Origin: Desulfomonilaceae bacterium
GTDB taxonomy: Bacteria > Desulfobacterota > Desulfomonilia > Desulfomonilales > Desulfomonilaceae
Direction of reading: 5' to 3'
Assembly (NCBI GenBank): GCA_041662605.1
Contig: JBAZSD010000003.1
Span: forward strand, 1-64,000
DNA length: 64,000 nt
The notes beneath the pieces were generated by a model. The model saw only the letters and a program-made list of their open reading frames with translations. It was not told the DNA's origin and searched no databases. Each line of letters opens with the position of its first letter. Within the stretch, counting starts at the first letter, position 1. The translations under genes and the position numbers were made by a program. Positions 13,913 to 21,581 of the stretch are shown piece by piece.

Positions 13913-15211
13913 CTAAGAGTTCGGGAGTGTAAAATAGAAAGTCGACCCTTTTCCAACCTTCGAGTCCACCCATATGCGTCCCCCATAACGTTCCACTATT
14001 TTCCTGCATGTCGAGAGACCGATGCCGGTTCCCATGGGACCAGACAAGTCCTTTACCCTTTCAAACAGATTGAAGATACGGTCCAAATACGGAGGCTCAA
14101 TTCCAATACCGTTATCGCTGACCGAGAATTGATAATAAGACTCTCTGGAGATAAAGCCGACGTGAACTCTAAGAGGCCCTGTTTCGCCGTATTTGATCGC
14201 GTTGCCAACAAGATTCTGAAAGATTGTAGCCAATTGAGAGGCGTCGATCTTAAGAGTTGGAAGAGTATCGCTTGTTACAACTGCTCCTCTTTTCTTGATT
14301 GACAACCCCAGATTTGAAATGGCGTCTGCAAGGCAAGTGTTGCAATCTGTCATCTCATAAGAAATCGGGGTAAGTGTTAGTCGTGAGTATGCGAGCAAGC
14401 CCTGGAGCATCGAGTCCATTCGTAGAGCCAAATTTAGCGCCTTTGCGATACACGTCCGCGCCACATCCTCAAGGGGGTTCTTAGAAAGTCTTTCTAGAAC
14501 CTTGAGGTATGCAGCGACTGCCACCAGAGGCTCCCGCAGGTCGTGGGCCGCAACATAAGCAAACTGCTCCAGGTCCTTGTTGCTCCGTTCAAGTTCCTCA
14601 GTTCTTTGTTTAAGAACTTCTTCTATCTGCTTGCGCTCGGTGATGTCGCTGACCGCCATACGGATCACGTGGGTAACGCTTTTGTCCTCTTGCAGTTCGG
14701 CAGGCGCATGCATTCGGATACTTTCAAAACTGGCATAAAACGTCGAACCATCTTCCCGAATGAGTTTCAGATCGCAAGTCTGCCTCTCTTCATGCCCAAG
14801 CACGCTAATAATATGCTGATACCAACGGTCTAAGCACTCAGACGCAACAAAACGTCCAAAACCGCGATTAATTAATTTGGAACGAAAAACCCGGAGCAGG
14901 GAGGCGCCGGTCAGGTTGACCTCTCTGATGATCCCCTTGTGATTTAAGGTAAAGTATCCTACGGGAGCAAAATCATAGAGATCCTCATATTTGTCCTTGG
15001 ACTCTTCCAATGCGCGCTGGATTCTTTTCAGTTCCTCATTCTGCGTCTCCAGTTCGATCTGGTGGGCCTGGAGTTCGTGGATGATCGCTTCAGGGGTTTG
15101 ACCTTTGAGTCCCGAAGGCGCACCCTCACGCTTGCCAAGTTTCTCCGCCGCAACATGCCTCAGAGCGCTTTCGCTTCTAGCATTCTCATCCAGGTCAATT
15201 TTGTCTGCCAT
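13913..15211 (-). CDS. Cytoplasmic PAS-domain sensor histidine kinase
   Basis: 432 residues, no membrane segment. A charged N-terminus and short coiled coil (H-E-L-Q-A-H-Q-I-E-L-E-T-Q-N-E-E-L) lead to a PAS domain at about 75-200 (Y-F-T-L-N-H-K-G-I-I, ending V-S-D-I-T-E-R-K). The dimerisation domain has phospho-acceptor His223 (A-A-H-D-L-R-E-P-L), and the ATPase domain shows N-L-V-G-N-A-I-K-Y, S-D-N-G-I-G-I and G-T-G-I-G-L-S. No response regulator is adjacent, so it is an orphan kinase or feeds one elsewhere. The IS256 remnant ends about 45 bases beyond its stop. Confidence 0.92.
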   Translation of the reverse strand: MADKIDLDENARSESALRHVAAEKLGKREGAPSGLKGQTPEAIIHELQAHQIELETQNEELKRIQRALEESKDKYEDLYDFAPVGYFTLNHKGIIREVNLTGASLLRVFRSKLINRGFGRFVASECLDRWYQHIISVLGHEERQTCDLKLIREDGSTFYASFESIRMHAPAELQEDKSVTHVIRMAVSDITERKQIEEVLKQRTEELERSNKDLEQFAYVAAHDLREPLVAVAAYLKVLERLSKNPLEDVARTCIAKALNLALRMDSMLQGLLAYSRLTLTPISYEMTDCNTCLADAISNLGLSIKKRGAVVTSDTLPTLKIDASQLATIFQNLVGNAIKYGETGPLRVHVGFISRESYYQFSVSDNGIGIEPPYLDRIFNLFERVKDLSGPMGTGIGLSTCRKIVERYGGRIWVDSKVGKGSTFYFTLPNS

Positions 15212-15912
15212 GAGTTTATATCCTCATAAACGCTTCAGTCAAAATGACATATGCTCTGGATGTCATCTCGAGCAGTAACGTGACGAAATATCTACAGCTT
15301 TACGGGGATAGATTTCTCCCTCTGGCGGAGTGGACACCTGTTCGGGTTCGCTATTCATATTTGGAACCTTGTCCAATCAGGGCCTTTTTATATCTAACAA
15401 TGTAATCCACTAGCTAAGCTAAGCAAATTTTATAGAGTATAAGTTATCAACATTATACCTGCTGATGGGCCGCACCGTTCACCATGTGTCTTTCTTACTC
15501 ATTGTGTATAACTCCTGAGCGGGCTAGATAAAAAGTCGTTAAAACAGGGCTGGAGAATGTACCTTGGATTGATTCCTTAGAAACACTTTCTTCAATTTTA
15601 TCATAGAATAAGCTTTAACTTCTTTTTTTCCGATTATGTCATATATCGTGGAGCCTTCCAATGCCTATCTGTAATGGTTAAATCGTATAGTGATTCTGGA
15701 GATTGGAAGATTGTGAGGTAGCTTAACGGTCTCAATCCGTCATGACCACCATGATATAATTCCCAATATATCCGGTAGTAATCTAAATATATTTAGATCA
15801 GATATTAATTTGTTAATATAACATGTTTATAAATCATAGTAACATATTTAGTGTTTCACTGTCACTACTAAGCGGTAAGAGAAAATCCTGATGGAGAAAG
15901 AAGGTATTGCAG
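15212..15912. other. AT-rich intergenic region with a palindrome, no gene recognised
   Basis: About 700 bases between divergent genes, notably AT-rich toward the right. I see no coding signal. It holds the perfect palindrome at 15781-15798 and must carry the promoter for 15913-16143; no TGGCAC-type sigma54 site like those of its paralogues was found here. Confidence 0.4.
15781..15798. promoter_or_regulatory. Perfect 18-base palindrome, possible operator
   Basis: ATCTAAATATATTTAGAT is perfectly self-complementary and lies about 115 bases upstream of the small gene at 15913-16143. The AT-rich setting makes chance palindromes more likely, so an operator role is only a suggestion. Confidence 0.3.
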
Positions 15913-16143
15913 ATGAAACGCATCAAACAACTTATAATCGCAGCCGACGCCCTTCTGAAAACGAATGTTGAAGTCGATTCCTTCAGGAGTTGGGAAAAGA
16001 GTTCTCTATTAGCTCTTGTTGCTCTGTTGGGGCCTTTGCATTACTACACCGAGAATTTTGGAAGATTCACGAAGGAAAAAAACCGAAGGGGCCTGCTGGC
16101 TGGAACGGGGATTCTAACAGCGGTCGAGGAAGAATTCACTTAG
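15913..16143 (+). CDS. Small protein, third member of the local paralogue family
   Basis: 76 residues: K-R-I-K-Q-L-I-I-A-A-D-A-L-L at the start, F-R-S-W-E-K-S-S-L-L-A-L-V, L-L-G-P-L-H-Y-Y-T-E-N-F-G-R-F, then L-L-A-G-T-G-I-L-T-A-V-E-E-E-F. It matches the products at 5262-5564 and 4650-4850 in block order and spacing. The ATG at 15913 is preferred over an in-frame TTG two codons upstream, and AAGG lies nine bases before it. It is soluble and helical with no known motif. Unlike its relatives, it is not next to a recognisable sigma54 promoter or regulator. Confidence 0.7.
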   Translation: MKRIKQLIIAADALLKTNVEVDSFRSWEKSSLLALVALLGPLHYYTENFGRFTKEKNRRGLLAGTGILTAVEEEFT

Positions 16144-16260
16144 AATCTGTTTGGGAACTGCCGGTTCAAAGCCTTTATGAATAAATTTATCCCATTTGTT
16201 TGTATCCGTTATTCAAAGCATTTCAACTTATATTAATGAAATTTCCGGACGCCTGGTATT

Positions 16261-16959
16261 TCATTTTGACAGGTGTCTATTAAGAGTTTCAATAAGTTTT
16301 ACAGCCGCGGGAGAGAGGTGTCCCTTTTTGTGGGAAAATATATCAATAATTGAAACATGTGAACCATAATAAGCTTCATTGGCCTCCCAATCCGCCTCTA
16401 AGACCCCTCCCTGTATAGTCAAGCCTGCAAAAAGACCTGAGGCTCGGGAATATGATAAAATCCCGGTGGATAATGAAATATCGGTGTCTGCGGACGCTTG
16501 TCGGCCAACAGGACCTGCTGCCACCGATGCGTCTACCCCGATTGTAAACTTGTCCTTAAACAAATTTTTTAGATTAACATCACTCATAACCAACAGAACC
16601 AATTCGGTCGATTGCACACCCAGTTGCCAACCGAAACTCCCACCATAAAGAGTGACAAACGCAGGAAAGCCCCATTTCCGGTTCGCAGGGTCACGACGTA
16701 AGGCCACACCTTTTCCATATTGCCCACCTATCCCCATACCCGCTTTGATAACTGACGGAAATATAATTATGGCTTTGCTACGTTTGAGCAAATCATGAGG
16801 GATCCCCCCATCGGGAGCCTGGAGCATCTCAGTTATGACCTTCTTTGTATCAGTCAATCTATTTTCAAGCTCTAAATTTTCGGCATGGGATATCCTCTGG
16901 CTAATATTTCCCACCATAAACAATAGAAACAGGATTTGCAGGACGGTTTTTTTCTTCAT
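16261..16959 (-). CDS. SYLF/YSC84 domain secreted lipid-binding protein
   Basis: 232 residues. A signal peptide (K-K-K-T-V-L-Q-I-L-F-L-L-F-M-V-G, cleavage near H-A-E) precedes a YSC84/SYLF domain: A-I-I-I-F-P-S-V-I-K-A-G-M-G-I-G-G-Q-Y-G-K-G-V, F-V-T-L-Y-G-G-S-F-G-W-Q-L-G-V-Q-S-T-E-L-V, then S-Y-S-R-A-S-G-L-F-A-G-L-T-I-Q-G-G-V-L. The eukaryotic domain binds phosphoinositides; the bacterial role is unknown, often linked to envelope stress. A strong GGAGGAT ribosome site precedes the ATG. It probably acts in the periplasm. Confidence 0.9.
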   Translation of the reverse strand: MKKKTVLQILFLLFMVGNISQRISHAENLELENRLTDTKKVITEMLQAPDGGIPHDLLKRSKAIIIFPSVIKAGMGIGGQYGKGVALRRDPANRKWGFPAFVTLYGGSFGWQLGVQSTELVLLVMSDVNLKNLFKDKFTIGVDASVAAGPVGRQASADTDISLSTGILSYSRASGLFAGLTIQGGVLEADWEANEAYYGSHVSIIDIFSHKKGHLSPAAVKLIETLNRHLSK

Positions 16960-17253
16960 CTAATCCTCCTTTGCAAGAAACGGTTTTAGTGTTTACACCA
17001 AGAGTGTCACAATGAAAACAATATTGATCATAATCCAATCACCTGAACCTGCTAAACCATATTGAGAAATCGACACCTCATAGGGAACATAGTGAACGGA
17101 ATTTACACCGAGCCACTGCCGTTTGTGACGCCAAACAATCAGCGAATCCGCTGAATCCTGGCGGCTCCGATGCCGAGGCACGCAAGGCGCTATGGGAGAC
17201 GAAAACCGTTAGACTATCTCACGGCAAACTCTTGGTGGAGAAGTTCGCCTAAG

Positions 17254-17670
17254 TCACTTGCCGAAAAGTTTGTCCGCAATCAATCCCAAACCCTGGTGAA
17301 GCAAGTCCTGGATTGGTAGGGAGCCTTCAGGCGTTAGTTTGTCCACAATCTGGGGTAACATCTCGGCCAGGCCGCTCGATGCCTCTTCCAGCGAAACCCC
17401 CAGCTTTTCCGCGATCCGCTGAACTTGATCTCTTCCCAGGACCTGCTGGATTTGTTCAGGAGAAATCGGAAGGTTTTCTCCTTTACCAATCCATGAAGAC
17501 ATTACCTCGCCAAGCCCGTTCTCTTTGAAAATGTTTAAGAGTCCTTCAGCGCCGCCGGACTCGGAACTGTTGAGGATGCCCATAATGCTTTCCAACATGC
17601 CACTCTGGGTATCTTGACCTGAAAAGACATTTTTCAGGAGTTCATCTGCAGCTTCCTCAAAGAACTCCAT
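17254..17670 (-). CDS. YidB family (DUF937) protein
   Basis: 138 residues, soluble. The C-terminal half S-S-W-I-G-K-G-E-N-L-P-I-S-P-E-Q-I-Q-Q-V-L-G and L-G-V-S-L-E-E-A-S-S-G-L-A-E-M-L-P-Q-I-V-D-K-L-T-P-E-G is the YidB signature. The function of YidB is unknown. The shift from 'membrane' to soluble class is clear here: no signal peptide or hydrophobic run. It lies among other small stress-type genes on the same strand, spaced too widely for a clear operon. Confidence 0.85.
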   Translation of the reverse strand: MEFFEEAADELLKNVFSGQDTQSGMLESIMGILNSSESGGAEGLLNIFKENGLGEVMSSWIGKGENLPISPEQIQQVLGRDQVQRIAEKLGVSLEEASSGLAEMLPQIVDKLTPEGSLPIQDLLHQGLGLIADKLFGK

Positions 17671-17873
17671 ATTGAACCTCCGTGGGATTTTTTCCTGGAC
17701 AATTCCGAAATCTTCTGTGAACTCAGTACCCGTCCATGATGGCCGTGTTCGAACAATCTCTGTAGGTTACGCGTGGCGCGACGGTAAGAATTCGGTTCAA
17801 ATACAGGAAAAGTCCTAGCACAAACTGCCAGGGCCTGAAAAATAATTCCGGAATGTAGGTAGAAAACCAGCGC

Positions 17874-18062
17874 CTATCTTCCAGGTGGGCTGATAGGTTT
17901 ACTTGGCTGATTAGATGCTTTAGCGCATTCCTTTCCCTTTGCTTTTACCGCTTCTTCTTTGGTCTTGATTACAAAGTAGCTATCCCCGGCGGCGAAGACG
18001 GCTACAGTTGTCAGGACAAAAATCATAGCTATGAAAAAACCTGTTAAACGTCTAACTTTCAT
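17874..18062 (-). CDS. Small exported protein, unknown
   Basis: 62 residues if started at ATG 18062: K-V-R-R-L-T-G-F-F-I-A-M-I-F-V-L-T-T-V-A-V-F-A-A is a signal peptide, followed by a short lysine-rich tail (K-T-K-E-E-A-V-K-A-K-G-K-E-C) and proline-rich end. The frame is open further upstream to 18155, which would add another hydrophobic stretch; the shorter form looks like a normal secreted peptide. The ribosome site is weak. I do not recognise it. Confidence 0.45.
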   Translation of the reverse strand: MKVRRLTGFFIAMIFVLTTVAVFAAGDSYFVIKTKEEAVKAKGKECAKASNQPSKPISPPGR

Positions 18063-18224
18063 TAAGCCGTCCGATGAATGAGATATTATTAGTGGTAGGA
18101 TAATGATGTAGCAAAAAGCAATTGAAGGAAAACCCAAAATAATTTTGATATTCATAGGTTTCTAGGCCTTTCAAAATCTGAGTCGCTGGTCAGTTTACCT
18201 CTGACCGGGGATTTCTCCTTCTGG

Positions 18225-18494
18225 TTAACTAGTCCTTTTAAGTGTGCCGATAATCTCAATCATTGCGTCTTTCGCTTTTTGTTCACCCCTACCTAGAGCA
18301 GTTAAAAAATCGTCAAAATTCTGGAATCCGTAAAGAGCTAATGACCCTTCCCTAGAAAAAATGTCGTCAACCTTTTCCGCGTCCTCCTGGGATAACTTTT
18401 GAAAAAGTTTTTCTAATCCTTCGTCCATTGCTTTGTCGTCGGTAAGGATTCCTTTAAAGAGACGGGCCACAATTCCATTGATTTTGTCATCCAT
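18225..18494 (-). CDS. Hypothetical small acidic protein
   Basis: 89 residues, helical and charged: K-I-N-G-I-V-A-R-L-F-K-G-I-L-T-D-D-K at the start and F-D-D-F-L-T-A-L-G-R-G-E-Q-K-A-K near the end. A GGAGGATGAGGT ribosome site before the ATG supports it as a real gene. No domain is recognised. It lies in the same minus-strand run as the YidB-like gene. Confidence 0.6.
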   Translation of the reverse strand: MDDKINGIVARLFKGILTDDKAMDEGLEKLFQKLSQEDAEKVDDIFSREGSLALYGFQNFDDFLTALGRGEQKAKDAMIEIIGTLKRTS

Positions 18495-18639
18495 ACCTCA
18501 TCCTCCTTTATGTTATTTCACAGTTGGTCCGTTTCTAGCCACAATTATCTCCCTTCCACACACAGACAATCTCCCAGGCGGAACATTTTTTTGAGGCAGA
18601 TCTCATTGTCTTTATGTATTGGCGTTGAAGGAGGTCGCA

Positions 18640-18882
18640 ATGCAAGGGAAGAAATTGGGATTCACAGGCGTTGGCCAATTGGCGCAGCCAATGGTAAAAT
18701 ACTTATTTGAACAGGGTTACGAAGTCCTCGTTCACAATCGACGCCCAGATCCGCTCGAAAGACTCATATCCAAAGGCGCCATGTACTGTCCGCGTCCTGA
18801 AGACGCCGTAGAGAATAAAAGGCCATTCTACATTACAGGAGGCGACCGTTATAGAGGAGCCCTGGAAGGTTCCCCTATATGA
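18640..18882 (+). pseudogene. Truncated NAD-binding domain of a 6-phosphogluconate/3-hydroxyisobutyrate dehydrogenase-type protein
   Basis: 80 residues: K-L-G-F-T-G-V-G-Q-L-A-Q-P-M-V-K-Y-L-F-E-Q-G-Y followed by V-L-V-H-N-R-R-P-D-P and L-I-S-K-G-A. This matches the first Rossmann units of the beta-hydroxyacid dehydrogenase family (usual length about 290), but the usual G-x-M-G is G-Q-L-A and the protein stops after P-F-Y-I-T-G-G-D-R. GGAGG precedes the ATG, so the start survived while the rest was lost. Catalytic residues are absent. Confidence 0.7.
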
Positions 18883-18895
18883 ACGAATCACTTGA

Positions 18896-19204
18896 TCAAC
18901 TCCCTAAGACCACTATATCAGCCCGCCACTCTTTCAATGCTTTCTCGCCGCACGTAGGCCTAAACATACAAGAAGCGTTTTCACAATCCTCGTGCCTGTT
19001 ATAACATTCATCATAACCTTTGTTTCTCTGATGATCATGCACTTTATCTTCTTTTTGTCGCTGAAAACATTCTGGACAAATTCCGTGGCTTATATCAGTT
19101 CTGTTTTCTATATCTAAATTTTGGACATCTAATGTTTCATATTTGTCCCTACTACACCAAACCTTATTACAAAAGACACAACCATATATCATGATGTCAC
19201 CCAT
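18896..19204 (-). CDS. Small cysteine-rich protein, probable zinc-binding
   Basis: 102 residues with Cys pairs C-V-F-C-N-K-V-W-C, G-I-C-P-E-C-F and a later C-E-N-A-S-C-M-F-R-P-T-C cluster, suggesting one or two zinc ribbons. C-V-F-C...C-P-E-C with the residues between is like zinc-ribbon 'hydrogenase/nitrogenase-associated' small proteins, but I cannot name a family. AGGAAA precedes the ATG. It is convergent with the truncated dehydrogenase fragment, which ends 13 bases away. Confidence 0.55.
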   Translation of the reverse strand: MGDIMIYGCVFCNKVWCSRDKYETLDVQNLDIENRTDISHGICPECFQRQKEDKVHDHQRNKGYDECYNRHEDCENASCMFRPTCGEKALKEWRADIVVLGS

Positions 19205-19668
19205 TGTTTTCCTATAGGTCTTTCTAATCGTAATGTAGTCATTTTTATGTGTAACGCTCTATCTTCGGGTTTTCATTACGTCACTGAGAAGACGTCCAGC
19301 TTTGACTTAGGATAGCCGCAAATAATTAAAAGAGATGATATTTGTTTCTTTTTGAGCCTCTCTTTTAGAATTCGATGAACACTAGTAGCATTACCTTGAT
19401 AGGACCTATTTCTCGCGAACAAAAAAATAATGTTGACGCTAAGATGAGTAACGGCACAAAAGCGACGTCACAGACGAGCTATGCCAAGCCTGATTGCATT
19501 GACCCAGCGCCTCCGTCAAAATCGGGCACAGCATAGCCTTCATCTGCACATATTGAGCAAGTCGGCGGCATTCAGAGAGGAGTACCGAATCAAGCGTTTG
19601 AGCAAACTTATTAAAGAGAAACTCGTGGATGGTGGCCGTTTTAAGAAAAAAAGCCCTGGCGAAGAACG
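19205..19668. other. Intergenic region, no gene recognised
   Basis: About 460 bases. Short open frames on both strands around 19440-19700 overlap each other and lack ribosome sites or recognisable products. No repeat or terminator that I would defend. Confidence 0.35.
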
Positions 19669-20484
19669 CTAACGCAAGTGAGGCTTCTCTCCTAAAGCCT
19701 TGAAAAAAGTATAACAAAATACACCATCCACCTCCGTTGTTCTGTAAAGGTCCCTAATCCCTTCCTCAAAGACATGTTGGTCTATCAGCCCCGCTTCAAT
19801 TGCAGATTCACGAACACCTTCGATCATAGCCGTAAAAGTCTTTTTTGTGAAACCTTCAACAAATTCAGGTTTGCTAGAATCAACGTAAACCATTCGTGGC
19901 GAAACTCGAATCGAACGAAAGCCAGCTTGTTGTAAAAGCGGATATAATTCCCTTCCAACCATGGCGTTACCGCCTGATCTCTTCTGTAGTTCTACCTGAC
20001 ATTGAATTGCCTTACGGGCAGAAGGGCTGTCCGGGTAAAAAAAAGCGGAACCGTGATCACCTTCAATGACCGTAATTGTACCGCCAGGCTTGAGAATGAC
20101 TTTTAAGGAATTTAGCGCATCAAGCGGTCGAGACAAATGCTCTAAAACGAAACAAACGAAGATGTGGTCGAAAGATTCCGGCCTAAAGTGTAAATTGAAG
20201 ATATCCGCCTGTTGGAATTGGACGTTGGTGAATCCCGCCTCTGCTACTTTTCTCCTGGCTTCGGTTATTGAGGCTTCAGATATATCCACAGAAGTAATAA
20301 GCCCATTGGGGCTATTCCGAGCTAGGGTAACAGTCTGAGCGCCGATGCCACAACCGGCTTCAAGTATGCTGCTTCCGGTCGGATATGCAGTGTCGGAATG
20401 GAGCAATTCAACCAAGGTGGAAGCCTGGTCCTGAAGGCGTATGTTTTCTCTGGGGTCGTAACCGTGAACGTATGAGATCTTCAT
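19669..20484 (-). CDS. Class I SAM-dependent methyltransferase
   Basis: 271 residues. Motif I is I-L-E-A-G-C-G-I-G-A-Q-T, motif post-I S-V-D-I-S, motif II F-D-H-I-F-V-C-F-V-L-E-H-L, and L-K-P-G-G-T-I-T-V-I-E is motif III; the layout is like UbiE/ubiquinone-type methyltransferases. The characteristic start K-I-S-Y-V-H-G-Y-D-P-R-E-N places it in a conserved subfamily whose substrate I do not know. ATG 20484 is chosen because GGAG lies five bases upstream; an upstream in-frame ATG (20511) overlaps the preceding gene. It follows the oxidoreductase at 20508-21107 with a 23-base gap, so the two probably form an operon. Confidence 0.88.
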   Translation of the reverse strand: MKISYVHGYDPRENIRLQDQASTLVELLHSDTAYPTGSSILEAGCGIGAQTVTLARNSPNGLITSVDISEASITEARRKVAEAGFTNVQFQQADIFNLHFRPESFDHIFVCFVLEHLSRPLDALNSLKVILKPGGTITVIEGDHGSAFFYPDSPSARKAIQCQVELQKRSGGNAMVGRELYPLLQQAGFRSIRVSPRMVYVDSSKPEFVEGFTKKTFTAMIEGVRESAIEAGLIDQHVFEEGIRDLYRTTEVDGVFCYTFFKALGEKPHLR

Positions 20485-20507
20485 GGTTCTCCGTGCGCAT
20501 GCAATTG

Positions 20508-21107
20508 TCATGATTTTTTGGGAAAGAGTCGCGTAACCAGTAACCGAGTCTCATTGAGCCATGCCTGTCGCTCGGCATGAGTGCTCGTGACGATGACATT
20601 GAACATTCTGCGGTGGAAGATATGGACACCGCATAACCCGAAAATGCAACGTTTCCACAGTGACTCCAGGGGATCACTGAAGGCTGATTGCTCTCGTTCA
20701 TCCGGGGTGTTAGACGTGTTCAGAACCAAAGCCGTTTTGGCTTTGAGCAGCCCGATGGGGACTCCGTCTCCAGTATCGCCGTCTTCAAACCTGTAGGCTA
20801 TGCCCGGTCTAATGACCCTGTCGATCCATCCCTTCAGAATGGCCGGCGGTTGACCCCACCAATTAGGGTGGACAATGACTATGCCGTCAGAAGACCGCAA
20901 CTGTTCACAATGACGCTGTATATTCTCGGGGACCAACCCCTGTTCCGGGATTTCCGCCCTGGTGAGGAGTGGATCAAATCCCTCGGCGTACAGATCATGA
21001 AATAGCACACGATGTCCGTTGTTTAATGAGGTTTCGCACACGGTGGAGGCTATGGCGTGGTTGAAACTGTCCGGGTCTGGATGACCAAGAATGACGAGTA
21101 TATTCAT
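20508..21107 (-). CDS. NAD(P)H-dependent oxidoreductase, flavodoxin-2 fold
   Basis: 199 residues. N-I-L-V-I-L-G-H-P-D-P-D-S-F-N-H at the N-terminus binds the FMN/FAD phosphate; I-V-H-P-N-W-W-G-Q-P-P-A-I-L-K-G-W-I-D-R-V and L-N-T-S-N-T-P are the flavin-contacting loops of the NQO1/MdaB/KefF family. It reduces quinones or similar electrophiles with NAD(P)H in the cytoplasm. It is first in a probable two-gene operon with the methyltransferase at 19669-20484. Confidence 0.92.
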   Translation of the reverse strand: MNILVILGHPDPDSFNHAIASTVCETSLNNGHRVLFHDLYAEGFDPLLTRAEIPEQGLVPENIQRHCEQLRSSDGIVIVHPNWWGQPPAILKGWIDRVIRPGIAYRFEDGDTGDGVPIGLLKAKTALVLNTSNTPDEREQSAFSDPLESLWKRCIFGLCGVHIFHRRMFNVIVTSTHAERQAWLNETRLLVTRLFPKKS

Positions 21108-21581
21108 TTGCTACCTCAACTCCTTTAGCAACAAAAGAACATGCCATAGAATCACAACTAAGATTTGAGAGTTATGTCACTTTGAGAATATGAGTTTCGG
21201 CTATTTAAGGCACAGGCTTATGGGGTGTCAAGGGGAGATTGTAGCAAGAATTAGTTTTGGGGCAGGTTTCTCTTGATCGGACCGAAACTCAGTTTATCTC
21301 ATAAAAAGCTAAACCCGCCGTTGAGCCAGCGGGTAAAGCAGAATTCGACGAATGGAAGTTGCGGAGTATTAAAGAATTTGAAGCTCTTACACTCCTGCCA
21401 AATTATCTTCAAGCCGGATTTCTCCGGAGTTGTTAATGTAGACACCGTAAAATTAAAAGGGTTCCACTACAACAGTAAAAACATTCAAAAGCAGAAACAT
21501 TTCTTTTCTGGCGATTGTTTCTCAAGAGGCTAGGAGGAATGGGCAACCCCGGAAGGGGGCCACCCGACTTCTCTCCAAGCG
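21108..21581. other. Intergenic region with one hairpin, no gene recognised
   Basis: About 470 bases. The plus-strand frame at 21273-21533 has no ribosome site or recognisable product. A GC-rich hairpin lies at 21541-21565. Confidence 0.35.
21541..21565 (-). terminator. GC-rich hairpin after the sulfatase gene
   Basis: The CCCC-GGAA-GGGG core with flanking GGG/CCC can pair. It lies 17 bases beyond the sulfatase stop codon, but there is no strong U-tract, so termination is uncertain. Confidence 0.35.

Noticed and set aside
15240..15900. Sigma54 site for the third small-protein paralogue
   Set aside because: No GG-N10-GC site with a TGGCAC-like half was found on the plus strand there.
16993..17181. 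Minus-strand frame of about 60 codons with a hydrophobic end
   Set aside because: No ribosome site, no recognisable domain; a chance frame is likely.
19439..19717. Overlapping open frames on both strands
   Set aside because: They overlap each other and the methyltransferase end; no ribosome site or family resemblance.
21273..21533. Plus-strand frame of 86 codons
   Set aside because: No ribosome site, lysine/serine-rich composition of an AT-rich spacer.
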